A stretch of 64,000 bases of DNA from positions 3,143,184 to 3,207,183 of the forward strand of contig NZ_KB892705.1 in the NCBI RefSeq assembly GCF_000373905.1, in the 5' to 3' direction. Position 1 is the stretch's first letter; every line of letters starts with the position of its first letter. The notes beneath the pieces are model-generated. The model was not told the origin of the DNA and made no database searches. It saw only the letters and a program-made list of their open reading frames with translations. Below, piece after piece: positions 8,485 to 20,304 of this stretch. This DNA comes from Mycobacterium sp. 155. GTDB taxonomy: Bacteria; Actinomycetota; Actinomycetes; Mycobacteriales; Mycobacteriaceae. Position numbers and translations under genes: made by a program.

Positions 8485-9609
8485 TCACAGTAGTGGTTGG
8501 CCGAACGCGGCGCGGCCGATGAAATCGTGCAGGGCCTCAGTGGTGGGTGCCATCACCCGGGCCGCCAGTGAATCCCGGAACCGGCGTTCGATGCCCAGCT
8601 CCTTGCGGAACGCCGAACCACCGCACAACCGCATCACCCCGTCGGCGATATCCGAAGCAGCTTCCGCTGCAACAGCTTTCACCTGCAAAACCCGCAACAT
8701 CGCATCGGCGCGCCCGGCCTCCAGGGCGCTCAAGGTGTCGTCGAGGAACAGGCCAGCCGTGTCGGCGAGCGTCAGCAGCCGGGCATAGGCACGGCGCTGC
8801 TCGGGCTGTTCGGCCAAGCTCTGGCCGAGATGCTCGAGGCGGCTGTGGGCCAGGTGCGTGCCCGCGGCGGCGACCAGCGACCGCATCAGACCAACCGAGA
8901 ACGCGGCGTTGAGCACCAGGAACGTCGGCAGCACCGTCTCCAGCGCCAAGTCAAGGCCCTGCCCGTCGCCGCCGAGCATCGCCGACGGGGCCACCGCCAG
9001 ACTCGTCGCGGTCATGGGCGTCGACGAATTGCCGCGCAGGCCCAGCCCGTCGAACGACCCGGCCACCTCGAGCCCTTCGACCGTCGCGGGCACGTGCCAC
9101 AGCGTCATCGGACCGTCGGCATCGAGCGCGCGACTCGACCAGACGTAGCTGTCGGCATGGCCTGCCGAGGTGACCCAGCTCTTACGGGAATCCAGGAGCA
9201 CGGTGTCGCCGTCACCGCGGGTGGCAGTGCCCACCGGCGCCCAAAAGTGGCTGCGAGAGCCGACTTCGGAGAAGGCCAGGGTGCTCAGGTGACGGCCCGC
9301 GGCAATGGCGGTCCGGGTGTCGTCGTCGGCGAACCGTTCGAGCACACTGACCGCGGCATAGTGCATGGCGAGCACCATCGCCGTCGAACCGCAGACGGCT
9401 GCGACACTGCGCACCACCTGGGCTGCGTCACCGAGACTGCCACCGCCGCCGCCGAATTCGGGTGCGCTCAGCAGGCCGAGAAAACCGGCCTTGGCCAACG
9501 CGTCGATCGATTCGCGGGGAAAGCTTCCGGCGGCGTCGACGGCCGGTGCGGCCGGTTCGATGACGTTGCGGACCACTTCATCAAGGGCCGAACACAGGGC
9601 AGAGTCCAC
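8485..9609 (-). CDS. Acyl-CoA-dehydrogenase-like flavoprotein
   Basis: This 374-residue protein belongs to the acyl-CoA dehydrogenase superfamily. It has the helical N-terminal domain (AGFLGLLSAPEFGGGGGSLGD), a middle beta domain (STLAFSEVGSRSHFWAP, SRKSWVTSAGHAD), and a C-terminal helical domain ending MRLCGGSAFRKELGIERRFRDS. That last block fits members such as SfnB/DszC-like flavin monooxygenases as well as true dehydrogenases. The longer open frame to 9786 starts with an improbable basic stretch, so I chose GTG 9609, which leaves 52 bases to the nrfD-type gene. The following PhnD-like gene starts 7 bases after its stop. The substrate is not identifiable, and a fatty-acid role is not supported by neighbours. 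Confidence 0.75.
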   Translation of the reverse strand: MDSALCSALDEVVRNVIEPAAPAVDAAGSFPRESIDALAKAGFLGLLSAPEFGGGGGSLGDAAQVVRSVAAVCGSTAMVLAMHYAAVSVLERFADDDTRTAIAAGRHLSTLAFSEVGSRSHFWAPVGTATRGDGDTVLLDSRKSWVTSAGHADSYVWSSRALDADGPMTLWHVPATVEGLEVAGSFDGLGLRGNSSTPMTATSLAVAPSAMLGGDGQGLDLALETVLPTFLVLNAAFSVGLMRSLVAAAGTHLAHSRLEHLGQSLAEQPEQRRAYARLLTLADTAGLFLDDTLSALEAGRADAMLRVLQVKAVAAEAASDIADGVMRLCGGSAFRKELGIERRFRDSLAARVMAPTTEALHDFIGRAAFGQPLL

Positions 9610-9661
9610 AACAACCTCGGTACGTAGGCGGGCCAGGTAGGGCGCTCGCCACCGTACCGCT

Positions 9662-10759
9662 TCAGCCTGCCGTGGTGATCGAGTCGTCGGTAATGCCTGC
9701 CGCGCGGCGTGCGGCCAACCTGCGCTTCTGCGGCTCGATCGTGTAACGCGGGTCCTTGGCGGAATGGATGCCGGCTTCGAATACACCGAAGCGGGTCAGT
9801 GCCGAAGCCGCCAGCAGCGCCAGGCCGGAGGCCGCGGCGACGAGGCGGTTACGCCCGCCGAGCACCGCGCCCAGACCGCCTGCGGCGGCCAGTCGTTCGG
9901 CCCACCGCAACATCTCGCCGGCCGAACCGTGATGCAGCGGCTCGGCGGCAACCGGATCCATACGGCGCTCCATGAGCTTCATCGCCGTGATGTCCCCAAC
10001 CACACCGAGGGCCGCCAGGGTGCGCGCCGGCCCCGTCTCAGCCACCGGCGTGGTGATCATCGCGAGCCCGGCAGAGGCCAGGCTTGCAGAGCTGACGAAC
10101 ACGAACGGCAGGTCCCGGTGGGCGTCGTTCCACGTCGGGTTCGCGGTGTCGGACAACAGCACCGCGGTGTAGACGGCCAGCGGTGCCGCGAACAGGCCTG
10201 CCTCCAGCCCGGCCGGTCCCTCGACGAGTCGCAGGACCGGTCGCAGCGGGCCCAGCGGCAGCCGCTCCCCCGACATGCGGTCCACTTCGGCTACCGCCGC
10301 GACGCCGATACCGCCGCTGAACGCCGAGAGGATCCACGACCCCACGCTCATCGGTGAGGTGATCTTGAAGGTGCGCATCATGTTGTAGAAGCGGTCCGGG
10401 CGGCCGAGATCCAAGACCAGCGCGATCGCGCCCAGGATGACCGCGCCCAGAGCACCCAGGCGGGCGTTGCGGCGCAGCCGGCGCCGACCGGTCAGCTGGG
10501 CCCCGAGCCCCAACAGCCCCGATCCACCGGCGACCCCGCCGAGGAACAGGTACGCGGCCACTTCATGACCCCATGGCGGCGGTTTGATCACCGGATGGCC
10601 GTAATAGGAGGTGAATTCGACCTCCGGCACCATGATCATCTCGCGGGCACCGTCACCCCCGGTGTCCATCCCACCGCGGCGCCGACGGCCCTTCTTGCCG
10701 CCGATTCGCCGACGAGCGGGCTCTGGCGGCCGGTAGCTGTCGAACTCCGACTGGGTCAT
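9662..10759 (-). CDS. NrfD/PsrC-type membrane subunit of formate dehydrogenase
   Basis: The 365-residue protein has a basic, proline-rich cytoplasmic N-terminus followed by about eight hydrophobic helices beginning with VAAYLFLGGVAGGSGLLGLGAQL, the mark of NrfD-type quinone-linked subunits. It replaces the FdnI cytochrome b subunit of the E. coli enzyme and would pass electrons from the iron-sulfur subunit to menaquinone. The start at ATG 10759 is set by a GAGGAG ribosome site supplied by the repeat at 10760-10823. The longer frame from 10783 lies inside the repeat. Confidence 0.88.
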   Translation of the reverse strand: MTQSEFDSYRPPEPARRRIGGKKGRRRRGGMDTGGDGAREMIMVPEVEFTSYYGHPVIKPPPWGHEVAAYLFLGGVAGGSGLLGLGAQLTGRRRLRRNARLGALGAVILGAIALVLDLGRPDRFYNMMRTFKITSPMSVGSWILSAFSGGIGVAAVAEVDRMSGERLPLGPLRPVLRLVEGPAGLEAGLFAAPLAVYTAVLLSDTANPTWNDAHRDLPFVFVSSASLASAGLAMITTPVAETGPARTLAALGVVGDITAMKLMERRMDPVAAEPLHHGSAGEMLRWAERLAAAGGLGAVLGGRNRLVAAASGLALLAASALTRFGVFEAGIHSAKDPRYTIEPQKRRLAARRAAGITDDSITTAG

Positions 10760-10823
10760 CGGTGCTGTCTCCTCTTCGCGCAAGCGCTCATCGCAGTTAT
10801 CTCCTCTTCGCGCGAGCGCTCAT
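10760..10823 (-). repeat. Two tandem 32-bp repeats carrying a ribosome binding site
   Basis: Copies at 10792-10823 and 10760-10791 (minus strand) each begin ATGAGCGCT, contain GCGCGAAGAGGAGA and end CG. The first copy overlaps the stop codon of the iron-sulfur subunit gene (A-TGA). The second ends exactly before the ATG of the NrfD gene and supplies its Shine-Dalgarno sequence. A third, near-identical copy lies at 50019-50047 in the Mrp operon. Confidence 0.85.
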
Positions 10824-11809
10824 CGGCGCCCTCCCCGGAGGAACGAAAACGCCGCTGCCGCAACCATTCCCAGCGCCGCGATCCCGGCCCGCTTGTACAT
10901 CGTCATCAGATCGGCGGTGCAGACGCGCGGATCCGGCGGCAGGCCGTACACCTCCGGCTCGTCGAGCAACAAGAACACCGACCCGGTGCCGCCGACGCCG
11001 TCCAGCTCGTTCGCGCCGTACAGCCGCGCCTCGGTCATACCTTGGGCGTGCAGCTGAGCGACTCGCTCGCGTGCCTCGACGACCATGTCGTCATGGTTGC
11101 CGAACTTGATAGAGGTGGTCGGGCAGGTTTTCGCGCACGCCGGTGTCTGGTCGTCGACCAGCCGGTCGTAGCACAGCGTGCACTTCTGCGCGATACCGCG
11201 TCTGGGCACCTCGGGCTGCTCACCCTTGCGTTCGCCCTGCCGGGTGGTCGGCGCCATCGTGCCGTCGCTGCGGCGCTCGACCACCCCGAAGGGACAGCCC
11301 GCCACACAGGTGCCGCAGCCGTTGCAGACATCATGTTGGACCACCACGGTGCCGAACTCGGTGCGAATCATCGCGCCCGTGGGGCATACATCCAGGCATC
11401 CCGCGTGCGTGCAGTGCTTGCAGACGTCGGAGGCCATGAGCCAGCGGAACTCCGGGGTGTCGGGCGGGGTGGTGTCGACCGCCGCCGGCTCAGGAGCGCC
11501 GATGGTCGGCATCCCGAGGCCGACGAGAGCGCGGCCGGATTCCCGGGCCGCCTCGATCTTCTCGCGACCCTGCTCGATGAACGCGACGTGCCGCCACGTG
11601 CTGGCCCCGAGCGAACCGGTGTTGTCATACGACATCCCGAGCAGCTCAAGATCGCCGTCGCGGGGGTTGCGGTTCCATTCCTTGCAGGCCACCTCGCACG
11701 CCTTGCAGCCGATGCAGATCGAGGTGTCGGTGAAGAAGCCCTTGCGTGGTTGTATGTCCGCCCATCGCGCATCCGCAGCTGGATCGGTCGGCCCTGCCAG
11801 CTGGCCCAT
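10820..11809 (-). CDS. fdhB: Formate dehydrogenase iron-sulfur (beta) subunit, membrane-anchored
   Basis: The 329-residue ferredoxin-like subunit holds four cysteine clusters for four [4Fe-4S] centres: CIGCKACEVAC, CKHCTHAGCLDVCP, CNGCGTCVAGCP, and CTLCYDR with CAKTCP. A C-terminal hydrophobic helix (AGIAALGMVAAAAFSFL) would anchor it to the membrane, as in FdnH of E. coli formate dehydrogenase-N. It relays electrons from the selenocysteine/molybdenum subunit encoded upstream to the NrfD-type subunit encoded downstream. The 37-base gap to the catalytic subunit gene and the repeat-mediated coupling to nrfD support a single operon. Confidence 0.92.
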   Translation of the reverse strand: MGQLAGPTDPAADARWADIQPRKGFFTDTSICIGCKACEVACKEWNRNPRDGDLELLGMSYDNTGSLGASTWRHVAFIEQGREKIEAARESGRALVGLGMPTIGAPEPAAVDTTPPDTPEFRWLMASDVCKHCTHAGCLDVCPTGAMIRTEFGTVVVQHDVCNGCGTCVAGCPFGVVERRSDGTMAPTTRQGERKGEQPEVPRRGIAQKCTLCYDRLVDDQTPACAKTCPTTSIKFGNHDDMVVEARERVAQLHAQGMTEARLYGANELDGVGGTGSVFLLLDEPEVYGLPPDPRVCTADLMTMYKRAGIAALGMVAAAAFSFLRGGRR

Positions 11810-11846
11810 CAGCCGGCCTCCCCGGGATCCACCGCTGCCCAGTCAG

Positions 11847-14800
11847 TCACCATCGTGACCAGCCTTCCTTGTTGGGATCATCTTGCTCGGCAGGCGGATC
11901 GATGATCTCGCGCGTCGGGTCGGTGATTCTCTCATTGTCGGTCTCGATGGTCACCCCGGAGCGCGCTTGGTACTCCTCGACCAGCCGCAGTAGCTCGGCG
12001 CCCTGCGGGCGACGGCCCGGCTGAATGTCGCAGGAACCAACCTTGCATTCCTGGATCTGCACATTGGGATCCAGCGTCAGGCCGATCAAGTCGTTGACGG
12101 CGTCGCCGCTGACCACCGCGTCGCTGCCCACTCCCCAGTGATACGGCAGCCCGATCTGATGCACTGTGCGGCCGCCGATGGCCAGAGGGGTCATCCGTTC
12201 CGTGACCAGCACCCTGGTCTCGATGGCCGCCCGTGGCGAAATGATGGTGGCCCAGCCGTACGGCTCCAGACCGCGCTCGGCAGCCAGTTCCGGGGACACC
12301 TCGCAGAACAACTCGGGTTGCAGCTCGGCGAGGTACGGCTGCCAACGGCTCATCCCGCCCGCGGTGTGGTGTTCGGTGAGCCGATAGGTGGTGAACACGT
12401 AGGGGTAGACGTCCACGCCCGGGTGACCGGCGCTCGGCGCACTGAAGTTGTCCGTGCGCGCAAATATCACCCGTGCGGGGCTCTGCTGCTGCGGGTAGAG
12501 CGCGTTGGCCACCGGCGACTCCTGCGGCTCGTAATGCGTGGGCAGCGGGCCGTCCACCATGCCGGTCGGGGTGAACAGCCAGCCCTTGCCGTCGGATTGC
12601 ATCACGAATGGGTCATCGCCGGCGAGCGCGTCTGGACCACCCAGCGCCGGGTCAGGGCGGCTGCCCGGGGCCCGGTCGATCGGGAAGTCGGGCACGTCAT
12701 CACCGACCCAGCGGCCCTGCTGTTCGTCCCACCAGATGTATTTCTTGCGCTCACTCCACGGCTTACCGTCCGGGTCCGCCGACGCACGGTTGTACAGGAT
12801 CCGCCGGTCAGCCGGCCAGGCCCAGCCCCACTCGGACTGGCTCGGCCCGGAGCCGCCGCCGGGCACCCGGCGGGCCGCCTGGTTGATGCCGTTGGCGTAC
12901 ACGCCGGTATAGATCCAGCAGCCGCCGGCGGTGGACCCGTCAGCGCGCATCTCGTTAAAAGTTGACAGCGGCTTGCCGGCATCAGGGCCGGTCAGGTGGC
13001 TCCCGTTGATCTCGGCCAGCACCGCCACCGGATCCGGCTCGCCGTGCTCATCGGTGGGATAGTCCCAAGTCAGATCGATCAGAGGCCGGTCGCGTTCGTC
13101 GGTCGAATCGGCCAGCTTCTCCTTGATCCGCCGGCCCAGTTCGAAGAAGAACTGCAATTCGCTCTGGCATTCGCCCGGCGGCGCGACCGCCTGGTGGCGC
13201 CACTGAAGCAGCCGCTGGGTTTGGGTGAACGAACCGGCCTTCTCCACGTGCGTCGCAGCGGGCATGAAGAACACCTCGGTCTCGATGTCCTCGGTGCGCA
13301 ACTCGCCGGACTCGATCTCAGGGCCCTCCTTCCACCAGATCGCCGACTCGATCATGTTGAAGTCACGCACGACCAGCCACTTGAGGTGCGCCATGCCCAG
13401 TCGCTGCATCCGGCCGTTGGCCGATCCGACGGCAGGGTTCTGCCCCAGCAGGAAATAGCCCTCCACCTGGTCGGCCAGCATGTCGGCCACGGTCTGATAC
13501 GTGCCGTGCGCGCCCGTCAGGCGTGGTAGGTAGTCGTAGGCCCAGTTGTTGTCCTCGCGGGCCGCGTCACCCCACCACGCTTTGAGCAGGCTCACGGTGT
13601 AGGCGTCGGCGTTGGCCCAGAAGCCCTTCTGCTTCTTCGAGCCGATTGCGTCGATGTACTCGCGAAAGTGGTCATGCGTGCCCGCGACGGGCATGGGCAG
13701 GTAGCCGGGGAGCAGATTGAACAGCGTCGGTATGTCGGAGGCGCCCTGAATGCTGGCGTGACCACGCAGGGCCATGATTCCGCCGCCCGGGCGACCCATG
13801 TTGCCGAGTAGCAGCTGCAGGATCGCAGCCGTCCGGATGAACTGTGCGCCCAGGGAGTGCTGGGTCCAGCCGGTCGCGTAGGCGAAGCAGGTGGTCCGCT
13901 CGCGGCCGGAATTCTCGGTTACCGACCGGGCCAGGTACTCGAAGTCGTCGAGGCTGATCCCACACATGTCCCGCACCATCTCCGGGGTGTAGCGGGAGTA
14001 GTGCCGTTTGAGGATCTGGAACACCGTTCGAGGGTCCTGGAGAGTGTCGTCCCGAACTACCCGGGCGTGCTCCAGTGGCGGACCGCCGCTGCCGTAGGCG
14101 TCGCCCGGCGCGGCTGACGTACTGGTGCCATGGTGATGGCCGCCGCCGGAGGATTCGATGCTGCCGCCATCCTGCTCGGCGTACGCCCATGTCGACGGGT
14201 CGTACTTGCCCGTCTCGGGGTCGAAGCCGGAGAACAGACCACCGAGGTCTTCGGTGTCCCGGAAGTCCTCGTTGATCAGGGTCGCGGCGTTGGTGTACGC
14301 GACGACGTACTCCTTGAACCACAGGTCGTGGGTGATCACATAGTTGATCAGGCCGCCCAGCAGCACGACGTCGGAGCCGACCCGGATCGGAATGTGCTTG
14401 TCGGCTACCGCGCCGGTGCGGGTGAACCTGGGGTCGACGTGGATGATCCGCGCGCCTCGGGCCTTCGCCTCGGAGATCCACTGGAAGCCCACCGGGTGTG
14501 CCTCAGCGGCGTTGCCGCCCTGGATGACGATGCAATCGGCGTTCGCCAGGTCTTGCAGGGTCTGTGTCGCGCCGCCGCGACCGAACGAGGCTCCCAAACT
14601 GGGAACCGTGCTGGAGTGTCAAATACGGGCTTGGTTCTCGATCTGGATGGCACCCGCGGCCGTGAAGAGCTTCTTGATCAGATAGTTCTCTTCGTTGTCC
14701 AGGGTGGCGCCGCCGAGCGACGCGATGCCCATGGTCCGGCGCAGCAGGTTGCCCCGCTTGTCGATCTCCTGCCAGGTGTTGCGGCGCGACTCGATGAAGC

Positions 14801-15188
14801 GGTCGGCGATCATCTCGGTCGCGGTGTCGACATCAAGACGCTGCCACTCGGTGGCACGGGGTGCGCGGTAGAGCACGTGGAGCTGGCGTCCGGCGGCATT
14901 GACCAACTGCTCGCTCGCCGAGCCCTTGGGGCACAGCCGGCCACGCGAGATCGGCGAATCCGGGTCGCCCTCGATCTGCACAACCCTCTCGTCCTTGACG
15001 TACACCCGCTGACCGCAGCCCACCGCACAGAACGGGCACACGCTCTGCGCGACGCGATCAGCGGTCGACGTGCGCGCGGTGATCTCGCGAGTCAGCCGTG
15101 ACGCCACCGCGGGACCGCGGCCCAACAGGTCACCCGAGCGGAACTGCCGCAGCACGGGCCACTCGAGAAAGAACTTCGGTCCTGCCAT
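11847..15188 (-). CDS. fdhA: Selenocysteine formate dehydrogenase catalytic (alpha) subunit, UGA read as Sec
   Basis: This encodes a 1,113-residue molybdopterin oxidoreductase that oxidises formate to CO2. The N-terminal [4Fe-4S] motif is CPFCAVGCG with GRLCPKG further on. An in-frame TGA at 14619-14621 (codon 190) sits in ENQARI-TGA-HSSTVPSLG. This is the position of the active-site selenocysteine in E. coli FdnG/FdhF, which also has U followed by His and then a GASFGRG-type stretch. The frame is open on both sides of the TGA, and all selenocysteine genes are in the window. Bis-MGD-binding sequences follow (QGGNAAEAHP, HVDPRFTRTG). No twin-arginine signal peptide is visible at the N-terminus, unlike periplasmic FdnG, so a cytoplasmic active site is possible. 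A standard gene caller would split it in two. Confidence 0.95.
14581..14621 (-). promoter_or_regulatory. SECIS element with selenocysteine UGA codon
   Basis: The TGA is at 14621-14619. Eleven bases later the mRNA forms an 8-bp stem, GGUUCCCA (14607-14600) with UGGGAGCC (14596-14589), closing a GUU loop. The spacing of 11 bases and the GGUU stem start match the geometry I know for E. coli fdhF, and the loop provides the G and U that SelB recognises. Confidence 0.85.
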
Positions 15189-15236
15189 GGATACGAGGCT
15201 AGTACGGCGACGGCCGCTCGTCGGCCTGATTCCGCT

Positions 15237-17777
<2,541 letters not shown>

Positions 17778-17842
17778 CGGAGAAGCTCCTCACCATGGTC
17801 GATGTGAGAGGGAAGGGAGATCTCGATCGATCATCCCTCGAT

Positions 17843-19030
17843 CTACTGGTCTGCGCTGCCCGGACTCGTCGAGCCGTCGGCGGTGTAGGACCTAGCGCCG
17901 GTACCTGCCAGCTGACCGCCCTCGACGATGAGGTACTCGTCGCGGATGTCGCGGCCGGCGAAGAAGTCCTCCAGGATCTCGCGGGTTCCCGCGGCGTACC
18001 GTGCCTGCGCCGACAACGTCGTTCCCGAGACATGCGGAGTCATCGCCTCGTGCGGCATGGTCCGCCAGGGATGGTCGACAGCCGGTGGCTGCGGGAACCA
18101 GACATCCCCCGCGTAGCCGGCCAGCTGGCCGGACCTCAACGCCGCGACGATGTCGTCCCGCACTGTGATCTCGGCGCGGGCGGTGTTCACGATGTACGAG
18201 CCGCGGCGCATCGTGCTGAGCAACTCGGCGTCGAACAGGTGATAGGTCTGTGGGTGCAGCGGTGCGTGGATGTCGACGATGTCGACCGACCGGACCAGCG
18301 ACTGGACGTCGGGGTGATAGGTCAGACCGAGTTCCTCCTCAACCTCGGCCGGCAGCCGGCGCGTGTCGAAGTAGTGCAGCCGCACGTCGAAGGGCGCAAG
18401 ACGCCGCAGCACCGCCTGCCCGATACGGCCCGCGGCGATCACCCCGACATCCATACCTTCGAGGTCGTACGCGCGCTCGACGCAGTCGGCGATGTTCCAG
18501 CCGCCGTTGGTCACCCACTCATGCGACGGCAGGTAGTTGCGCACCAGCGCGAGGATCTGCATCACGGCGTGTTCGGCGACGCTGATGCTGTTGCAGAAGG
18601 TCACCTCGGCCACCGTGATACCCGCTTTGATCGCGGCGTCCAGGTCGACGTGGTCGGAACCGATCCCCGCGGTGAGCGCAAGCTTGAGCCTAGGCGCCTT
18701 GGCGATGCGCTCCGCGGTGAGGTAAGCAGGCCAGAATGGTTGGGAGATAACCACATCCGCGTCCGGAAGTTCCTTCTCGAACACCGAATCGGGGCCGTCC
18801 TTGTCCGACGTCACGATCAACTCGTGCCCCTCGGCCTCCAGATACTTCCGCAGCCCCAATTCGCCCGATACGCAGCCGAGCAGATGACCGGGGGTGAAAT
18901 CGATGGCAGATGGACTGGGCAGGGTCTGACCGTCCGGGTATGCCTCAAGGATGGGGATGGAGTCCCGCGCATAGACCGGCGGATACCCGGTCACGGGGTC
19001 GGGGTACAGCACGCACAGGATCTTGGCCAT
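17843..19030 (-). CDS. fdh: NAD-dependent, metal-free formate dehydrogenase
   Basis: The 395-residue protein belongs to the D-2-hydroxyacid dehydrogenase superfamily and closely follows the well-studied Pseudomonas sp. 101 enzyme. It starts MAKILCVLYPDPVTGYP, has IDFTPGHLLG, GIGSDHVDL, CNSISVAEH (Asn147), NAD-binding AAGRIGQAVLRRL with Asp222 for NAD preference, and VNTAR (Arg285). The catalytic pair is Gln314 in WFPQP and His333 in TPHVSGTT. It oxidises formate to CO2 making NADH in the cytoplasm. The second of two adjacent ATGs (19030) gives the family start and better ribosome-site spacing from GGGAG. Two copies of the 19-bp palindrome lie 100-155 bases upstream. Confidence 0.95.
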   Translation of the reverse strand: MAKILCVLYPDPVTGYPPVYARDSIPILEAYPDGQTLPSPSAIDFTPGHLLGCVSGELGLRKYLEAEGHELIVTSDKDGPDSVFEKELPDADVVISQPFWPAYLTAERIAKAPRLKLALTAGIGSDHVDLDAAIKAGITVAEVTFCNSISVAEHAVMQILALVRNYLPSHEWVTNGGWNIADCVERAYDLEGMDVGVIAAGRIGQAVLRRLAPFDVRLHYFDTRRLPAEVEEELGLTYHPDVQSLVRSVDIVDIHAPLHPQTYHLFDAELLSTMRRGSYIVNTARAEITVRDDIVAALRSGQLAGYAGDVWFPQPPAVDHPWRTMPHEAMTPHVSGTTLSAQARYAAGTREILEDFFAGRDIRDEYLIVEGGQLAGTGARSYTADGSTSPGSADQ

Positions 19031-19128
19031 CATTACTCCCTGTCGGCGAACGGTTTTGTCGGGGAATTCGGACAGTTACAGCCTGTTCCCGCGACCGCGA
19101 TCGCGTCCAAGACCTGCCTCCGACCGCG

Positions 19129-19184
19129 TGATAGGCAGCGTCGATCAATAGCCGACAAGCTGCATCGATAGGCATCACCGATCA
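19129..19184. promoter_or_regulatory. Two 19-bp palindromic operator-like sites between fdh and the FUSC gene
   Basis: Site 1 (19129-19147) reads TGATAGGCAGCGTCGATCA and site 2 (19166-19184) reads CGATAGGCATCACCGATCA. Their starts are 37 bases apart. The same motif occurs at 23970-23988 and 25997-26015. The pattern YGATAGG-N5-YYKATCA is an imperfect inverted repeat, as bound by LysR-type regulators. The site lies in the divergent promoter of fdh and the FUSC-family gene. Confidence 0.7.
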
Positions 19185-19277
19185 ACGGCTCGGAACTTCC
19201 GCTTTGACGCCCGCCCTCCGGTTGGGCAGCCTGATTACTGTTGTCCGTCAATCTTTTTCACCGGATCGGAGTGAGCC

Positions 19278-20294
19278 ATGCGCACCGTCGAGGTGTACAC
19301 CCGGGTGCGCATCGCCATGACCCCGCCGATGGGCGATCACCGCCCGGCGTTGCGCGTCGCGCTCGGACTGGCCGTTCCCGGCGTCGCACTGCTGTGGGCC
19401 GGGCGCCCCGACCTGATCATCTACGCGGTGTTCGGTGCGATCACCGGAATGTACGGACGGGTCGAACCACGAAAACGGCGGCTCACAGAACAGACCCAGG
19501 GCGCCGTGATCCTGACTCTCGGCGTGGCCATCGGTGTCGCGCTGGCCGACTCCCACGTCGCACCATGGGTTCTCGTCCTCGCCGCCGTGGTGTTCGCGGC
19601 AGTCGGTTCGGCCGCGACGGATCGCCTCGCACTCAGACCCGCAGGCCCGTTCTACGGTCTGTTCGCCCTCGGAGCGGTGGCCACAGTCCCTGCGGGCCGG
19701 GTGTCGCCGTGGACCGGGATATTCATATGTGCCGCAACCGCTTTGCTGTGCATACTGCTCGGCGTTCTCGATGCGACCCCCGGATCGGAGCCGCGGTCAT
19801 GCATTCGGATACCGGATAACCGCGACGTGCTGATCCACGCGAGCCGCTACGCGATCGCCATCACGGCGGCCGGGACAGCCGGCCTGTTCCTGGGTGTCGA
19901 CCACGCCAACTGGGCGATGGCCGCCGCTGCCGGTCCGCTTGCCGCCGCCGACACCAGCGGGCGCATCCGGCGCGGTATCCATCGCCTCGGCGGAACCTTT
20001 GTCGGCCTCGTTGTGGCCGCGGTCGTGCTCATCCCGCAACCCAGCGAGTACGTGCTGGCGATCTGCCTGATGGCGCTGCTGTTTCCCACCGAGCTGTTCA
20101 TGGCGCACCACCACGCGGTTGCGCTGGGATTCTTTACCCCGCTGATCATGCTGATGACCGATCTCGCCCAACCCGCCGAACCACTCGCGCTGCTCACCGA
20201 TCGTGGTATCGACACCATCATCGGCGTCGTGGCCGCGATTGTGGTCGCGCTGATCATCAAGGAGCCGACGCCGGAGCAGCCCATGGCGACATGA
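19278..20294 (+). CDS. FUSC-family inner-membrane transporter
   Basis: The 338-residue protein has two sets of hydrophobic helices: residues ~25-175 (LRVALGLAVPGVALLWAG, DLIIYAVFGAITGMYG) and ~195-330. A cytoplasmic loop with SGRIRRGIHRLGGTFVG separates the sets, a conserved feature of FUSC/aromatic-acid exporter proteins. This layout predicts an exporter of small organic compounds, but the substrate is unknown. The ATG at 19278 follows a GGAGTGAGCC ribosome site. It is divergent from fdh and shares the intergenic region holding two palindromic sites. Confidence 0.75.
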   Translation: MRTVEVYTRVRIAMTPPMGDHRPALRVALGLAVPGVALLWAGRPDLIIYAVFGAITGMYGRVEPRKRRLTEQTQGAVILTLGVAIGVALADSHVAPWVLVLAAVVFAAVGSAATDRLALRPAGPFYGLFALGAVATVPAGRVSPWTGIFICAATALLCILLGVLDATPGSEPRSCIRIPDNRDVLIHASRYAIAITAAGTAGLFLGVDHANWAMAAAAGPLAAADTSGRIRRGIHRLGGTFVGLVVAAVVLIPQPSEYVLAICLMALLFPTELFMAHHHAVALGFFTPLIMLMTDLAQPAEPLALLTDRGIDTIIGVVAAIVVALIIKEPTPEQPMAT

Positions 20295-20304
20295 CCGCTA
20301 CCCG

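Noticed and set aside
7353..8522. 389-codon plus-strand frame
   Set aside because: Antisense shadow of the PhnD-like and TusA-ferritin genes.
10565..11905. 446-codon plus-strand frame
   Set aside because: Antisense shadow of the NrfD and iron-sulfur subunit genes.
14597..14621. Apparent stop or frameshift splitting the formate dehydrogenase gene
   Set aside because: Both halves are in the same frame, the TGA stands at the known selenocysteine position, a SECIS hairpin follows and the Sec machinery is present.
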